In this document: positions 62,471 through 64,000 of the stretch, piece after piece | How the letters are laid out: the number at the start of each line of letters is the position of its first letter | Position numbering within the stretch: the stretch's first letter is position 1 | Assembly (NCBI RefSeq): GCF_933775445.1 | Contig: NC_065875.1 | Coordinates: 14,645,001-14,709,000, forward strand | Source: Argentina anserina | Taxonomy: Eukaryota > Streptophyta > Magnoliopsida > Rosales > Rosaceae | Direction of reading: 5' to 3' | DNA length: 64,000 nt | The notes under the pieces: model-generated | What the model saw: only the letters and a program-made list of their open reading frames with translations | What the model was told of the DNA's origin: nothing | The model's database searches: none | Made by a program: the position numbers and the translations under genes

Positions 62471-62535
62471 AAACCCTAAACCCTAGTCCCTAAACTCTAA
62501 ACACTAAACCCTAAACTCTAAACACTAAACTAAAA
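62471..62535. repeat. Telomere-like repeat tract
   Basis: A degenerate run of CCCTAAA and CTCTAAACACTAAA words, matching the plant telomeric complement CCCTAAA. It lies inside the CACTA-like element and reads like a short interstitial telomeric sequence. Confidence 0.7.
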
Positions 62536-62619
62536 TCCTACAACTAAAAAGCTATATTTGTTCTAGTGTCATTCAACCATTGCAAGTGGTATTCCCCAGC
62601 TCATATCGAACCATAATCT

Positions 62620-63060
62620 TACAGCAGGGAAAGTTGTATAAATGATATTCATACAAGACTATTCATTTATGTTGTACAAGCAAATGCCTTTGACATCCCT
62701 TAAAACCATGTTGAAAGTTTTGTAACATAAGCACGCAACACAAAAGTTGTATTAGTTGTATAGATGATTATTCTTACAAGACAATATTCATAATCTATTG
62801 TATAATTAAATGCACTTGACATTCCTTAGAACATGTTGAAAGTTTGGGAACATAAGCAGACAATATAAAAGTTGTATTAGTTGTATAAATGATTATTCTT
62901 ACAAGACAAGATTCATTTTCTGTTGTAGAGTCAAATACACTTGGCATCTCTGAAAGTTTTGAAACCTAAGCACACAACACAAAATTTTATTAGTTGTATA
63001 AATGATTATTCCTACAAGACAATATTTATTTTCTGTTGTACAAACTTTTTAGCAAGTTCA
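62620..63060. repeat. Right subterminal tandem repeats, unit about 118 bp
   Basis: About four imperfect units, each with GTTGTATAAATGATTATTC, TTACAAGACAATATTCAT, a CACTTGACATTCCTT-like word and GTTGAAAGTTTTG. It is the partner of the left subterminal region. Confidence 0.78.
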
Positions 63061-63396
63061 ATTAGCATCCCCCAACACATATTGGAACATGATACGTAAA
63101 ATGAGTTTCCCTCAAACAACAAAACATATATTGTGTGTTGTAGAAGTATCAATCATGCAACTAGTAGTTTGATTTTGTTGTCTCTACAGTTTTGCATTTT
63201 GCGAAAGTTTGATGGAGGATTTCTATACAACACACAAACTTCAAATGTGTTGTGTGATGAAATTTGAAAATGAAAAGTCATTGATAACACAACACATAGT
63301 GATAAGTTTAGTTGTATAAAGAGAATCAAGTCATGAGACAAGCGGTCAACTTCATTTTGTTATCTGATGTGTGGTTGAGTTATTGTAGTAGTGTTT

Positions 63397-64000
63397 TCAG
63401 AATGAACTTGTAGGGCCATAATTTTGTAAATTAAATTATGTTACGTATTGTTTTTGGAAATGTTTAAAATTTAGCAAGTTAAATGGTAAATATAAACAAG
63501 CAGGCTTTACGTAATTGAAAATTTTTGCTAGTGTTCCTTCACTCGATTTTTTTGCTAGAGTCTTGGTTTAAAGCTCATGGCAAGGTTAATGACTTACTTG
63601 AAAAGAGTATATGTGTACAAGCTTTGGAATTGGTGATGAGGGACTAGAATCAAGATGAATTAGGAGGGGGAGAGAGCTGGAGAAAATGAATGCTAGAGAA
63701 AATGTTTTGAACAATTGCACAGTATTATAGGTCTAATCATTCTTAAAATATATAAATAAATAAAGTATAAAATTCTATAGCAAAAGGGATATAAAGATGT
63801 CATACAAGTGTTTTCTGCTCTAAAAAGTCGAGGTGTTTCTGCAATAGGAGCTTTAGGATTTTGCTAGGGAGGTTTACATACCCTTTACGACTTGGGACAA
63901 ACTAGTTATCAATACTCGATAGAAAATCAAACTAACAAGAAGTGGGGATCAGGGAGGGACTGAGGTTGCAAAACTTGCAAAATCAATACTCGACACACAT
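63397..64000. other. Intergenic, nothing recognised
   Basis: AT-rich sequence to the right edge. No exon, repeat pair or RNA gene could be supported. Confidence 0.4.

Larger units (their letters stand above)
58153..63393. mobile_element. CACTA-like non-autonomous element, 5.2 kb
   Basis: The left end reads CCCTACTACAATAACT. The right end, inward on the minus strand, reads CACTACTACAATAACTC. Both sides are flanked by TTT (58150-58152 and 63394-63396), the 3-bp duplication size of CACTA elements. Both ends carry dense subterminal repeats of the ACAACTAGTTGTGTGA and TTAGTTGTATAAATGATTAT kinds. I see no transposase. The middle (about 59-61.2 kb) may contain captured host exons. Confidence 0.72.

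Overview
The window is nuclear DNA of a flowering plant, almost certainly a eudicot. The genes have many short GT-AG introns. Two plant-specific families are present (Mediator MED33 and a plant L34e-like membrane protein). The gaps are filled with plant transposons: Copia LTR elements, a TRIM, hAT, PIF/Harbinger, Mutator-type and CACTA-like elements. The tight pairing of a ribonucleotide reductase small-subunit gene with MED33A matches, from memory, the Arabidopsis neighbours At3g23580 and At3g23590. Rosaceae is possible but is not proven by the sequence.

Left third (1-17.5 kb): almost entirely transposon-derived. It holds part of a minus-strand LTR element (LTR 3299-3481) and an 11.2-kb Copia-type element with both LTRs and a 5-bp target duplication (3536-14693). 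That element is largely non-coding but keeps an integrase relic. A hAT MITE with a tRNA-like core lies inside it, and a second small hAT MITE lies at 16.1 kb.

Middle left (17.5-26.7 kb): a plus-strand serine incorporator (SERINC) gene that appears dead from a frameshift and an in-frame stop, with a Harbinger-type insertion in intron 2. It is followed by an apparently intact two-exon gene of the L34e-like membrane-protein family, whose last coding exon is only 43 nt and lies 3 kb downstream.

Centre (27.3-47.6 kb, minus strand): two MED33A paralogues in tandem. The right copy (47591-39682) can be assembled from 12 exons into a 1321-residue protein. The left copy (39248-27314) keeps the same exon plan but is a pseudogene. 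It carries several frameshifts, a deleted intron 3/exon 4, a lost splice donor and a 76-bp duplication, plus four transposon insertions or fragments: a Copia element in exon 6, a hAT element beside the exon 10 acceptor, and a Copia fragment plus a TRIM in intron 1.

Right (47.6-64 kb): a repeat-bearing intergenic region with two minisatellites, an intact nine-exon ribonucleotide reductase small-subunit gene (56559-53071, minus), a degraded hAT-like element, a LINE RNase H remnant and a 5.2-kb CACTA-like element with subterminal repeats.

Three genes look functional or probably functional: MED33A (transcription co-regulation), RNR2 (dNTP supply) and the L34e-like membrane protein. They share no obvious pathway; their proximity is chromosomal. 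Exon limits were read by eye from frame, splice consensus and comparison of the two MED33 copies, and no transcript data were available.
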